DNA from: Alphaproteobacteria bacterium
GTDB lineage: Bacteria > Pseudomonadota > Alphaproteobacteria > Sphingomonadales > Sphingomonadaceae
Assembly: GCA_005882415.1 (NCBI GenBank)
Contig: VBAE01000143.1
Span: forward strand, 1-6,959
Direction: 5' to 3'
DNA length: 6,959 nucleotides
The translations under genes were made by a program, and so were the position numbers. This document shows, in pieces, positions 6,487 through 6,959 of this stretch (its first letter is position 1; each line of letters begins with the position of its first letter). The notes below the pieces were generated by a model, which was not told the origin of the DNA, did not search any database, and saw nothing but the letters and a program-made list of their open reading frames with translations.

Positions 6487-6685
6487 AGGGACAGGGTCAA
6501 TAGCCGAAAACCCGAAAAGACCGCCAGGGCGTCCCCGGACCGGCATCGGTCCCGTCATCTCGATGCGCCTCTACCCGGAGATGGAAGCGGCCCTCTACGC
6601 CTGGATCGATCGCCAGCCGGACCCGAAGCCGTCGAGGTCGGAGGCGCTGAGGAGGCTGGTGGAGAAGGGGCTGGAGGGGGAGTAG
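6473..6685 (+). CDS. Small ribbon-helix-helix-like DNA-binding protein with AT-hook-like segment
   Basis: The 70-residue product has a basic KRPPGRPR segment (15-22) resembling an AT-hook. A ribbon-helix-helix pattern follows: a strand GPVISMRLY (26-34), helix A PEMEAALYAWIDRQ (35-48), then helix B SRSEALRRLVEKGL (54-67), with SRSEALRRLV typical of CopG/Arc-like folds. It is probably a dimeric DNA-binding protein. The ATG at 6473 lacks a good Shine-Dalgarno (only AGG nearby), and TTG 6470 is in frame, so the exact start is uncertain. An HNH-type gene begins eight bases after its stop, which suggests one transcript and a regulator or antitoxin-like role. That role is inference from position. 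Confidence 0.7.
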   Translation: MYTTTGTGSIAENPKRPPGRPRTGIGPVISMRLYPEMEAALYAWIDRQPDPKPSRSEALRRLVEKGLEGE

Positions 6686-6693
6686 GGGTAGCT

Positions 6694-6959
6694 ATGCGCT
6701 ACATCGATGATTTCTCGGACGAGCGGCTGAAGGCTTTGTGTATCCACTGCGGCGAAGCAATCGCCAACATTCCGAGCAACCGCGACCACGTTCCGACTAA
6801 GTCGCTTCTGACGAAGGAGCTTCGCGAGCGCGGCGTCGAATTCGATAGCGGTATCGGCGACGAACTGGCCTACCTGCCGCAGGTGGTCGTGTGCCGAAGC
6901 TGCAATTCTGGCTTCTCGCCCGACGAGAACTACCTCCTCTGCGTCCTGCATGCGGTCAT
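6694..6959 (+). CDS. HNH-type nuclease-like protein, cut by the right edge
   Basis: The visible 88 residues run from ATG 6694 off the window with no stop. They show a C16-x2-C19 pair, then R30-D31-H32-V33-P34, then C67-x2-C70-N71 and FSPDENYL (74-81). This C..C / DHVP / C..CN / FS.DE spacing is that of HNH endonuclease-like proteins in which two cysteine pairs bind structural zinc; D31, H32 and N71 would be active-site positions. AGGGG (6684-6688) lies five bases before the ATG. The upstream RHH-like gene ends eight bases away. Such HNH proteins occur in phage, restriction and other defence loci and also as lone genes, so the target is unknown. The reverse-strand frame over this stretch is a shadow. 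Confidence 0.72.
   Translation, partial: MRYIDDFSDERLKALCIHCGEAIANIPSNRDHVPTKSLLTKELRERGVEFDSGIGDELAYLPQVVVCRSCNSGFSPDENYLLCVLHAV

Noticed and set aside
6595..6951. A 118-residue minus-strand frame over the right end
   Set aside because: The plus strand encodes the HNH zinc and active-site pattern with a good ribosome-binding site, so the reverse frame is a shadow.

Overview
The window reads as chromosomal DNA of a high-GC alphaproteobacterium, most likely a member of the Sphingomonadales. The reasons are the Ala/Lys/Pro-tailed phasin with a 'NVEALVAS.K.AAKG.E.LGQE.AEYSRKSFE' type core, the neighbourhood phasin-clpS-murA, a HrcA/CIRCE-type groESL operon, and three different short palindromic repeats of kinds I remember as common in sphingomonad genomes. 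This placement comes from memory of families, not from a search.

Layout. Positions 1-4023 are read leftward (minus strand). From upstream to downstream they hold: a CIRCE operator (3997-4023), groES, groEL, a small unrecognised gene 10 bases behind groEL, a well-formed sigma70-type promoter flanked by two TGC-rich inverted sites, a phasin gene, a strong terminator-like hairpin, clpS, a palindromic repeat, and the first 8 codons of what looks like murA running off the left edge. Positions 4120-5747 are read rightward: a membrane-anchored, cysteine-rich SNase-like protein, then 8 bases later a four-helix LytS-type sensor histidine kinase with no response regulator beside it. After a short repeat at 5798-5825, a minus-strand gene (5892-6398) encodes a Tat-signal protein of unknown function carrying a palindromic repeat in frame inside its reading frame. 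Divergent from it, and running off the right edge, are a 70-residue ribbon-helix-helix/AT-hook-like protein and an HNH-type nuclease-like protein 8 bases downstream.

How the parts work together. groES-groEL is the chaperonin operon and is probably repressed by HrcA. The phasin coats polyhydroxyalkanoate granules; its promoter layout suggests control by a PhaR-like granule-sensing repressor. ClpS feeds N-degron substrates to ClpAP. The SNase-like/kinase pair is probably one transcript at the cell envelope. The regulator-plus-HNH pair at the right edge is the best candidate for an accessory module, but its second gene is cut by the window.

Most likely to repay a second look: the paired TGC-rich sites around the phasin promoter, the in-frame palindromic repeat with compensatory arm changes, the RHH-HNH pair with a palindrome over its start codon, and the degenerate eight-cysteine SNase-like protein. 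No tRNA, rRNA, CRISPR array or transposase gene is visible, and no gene-free stretch exceeds 300 bases.
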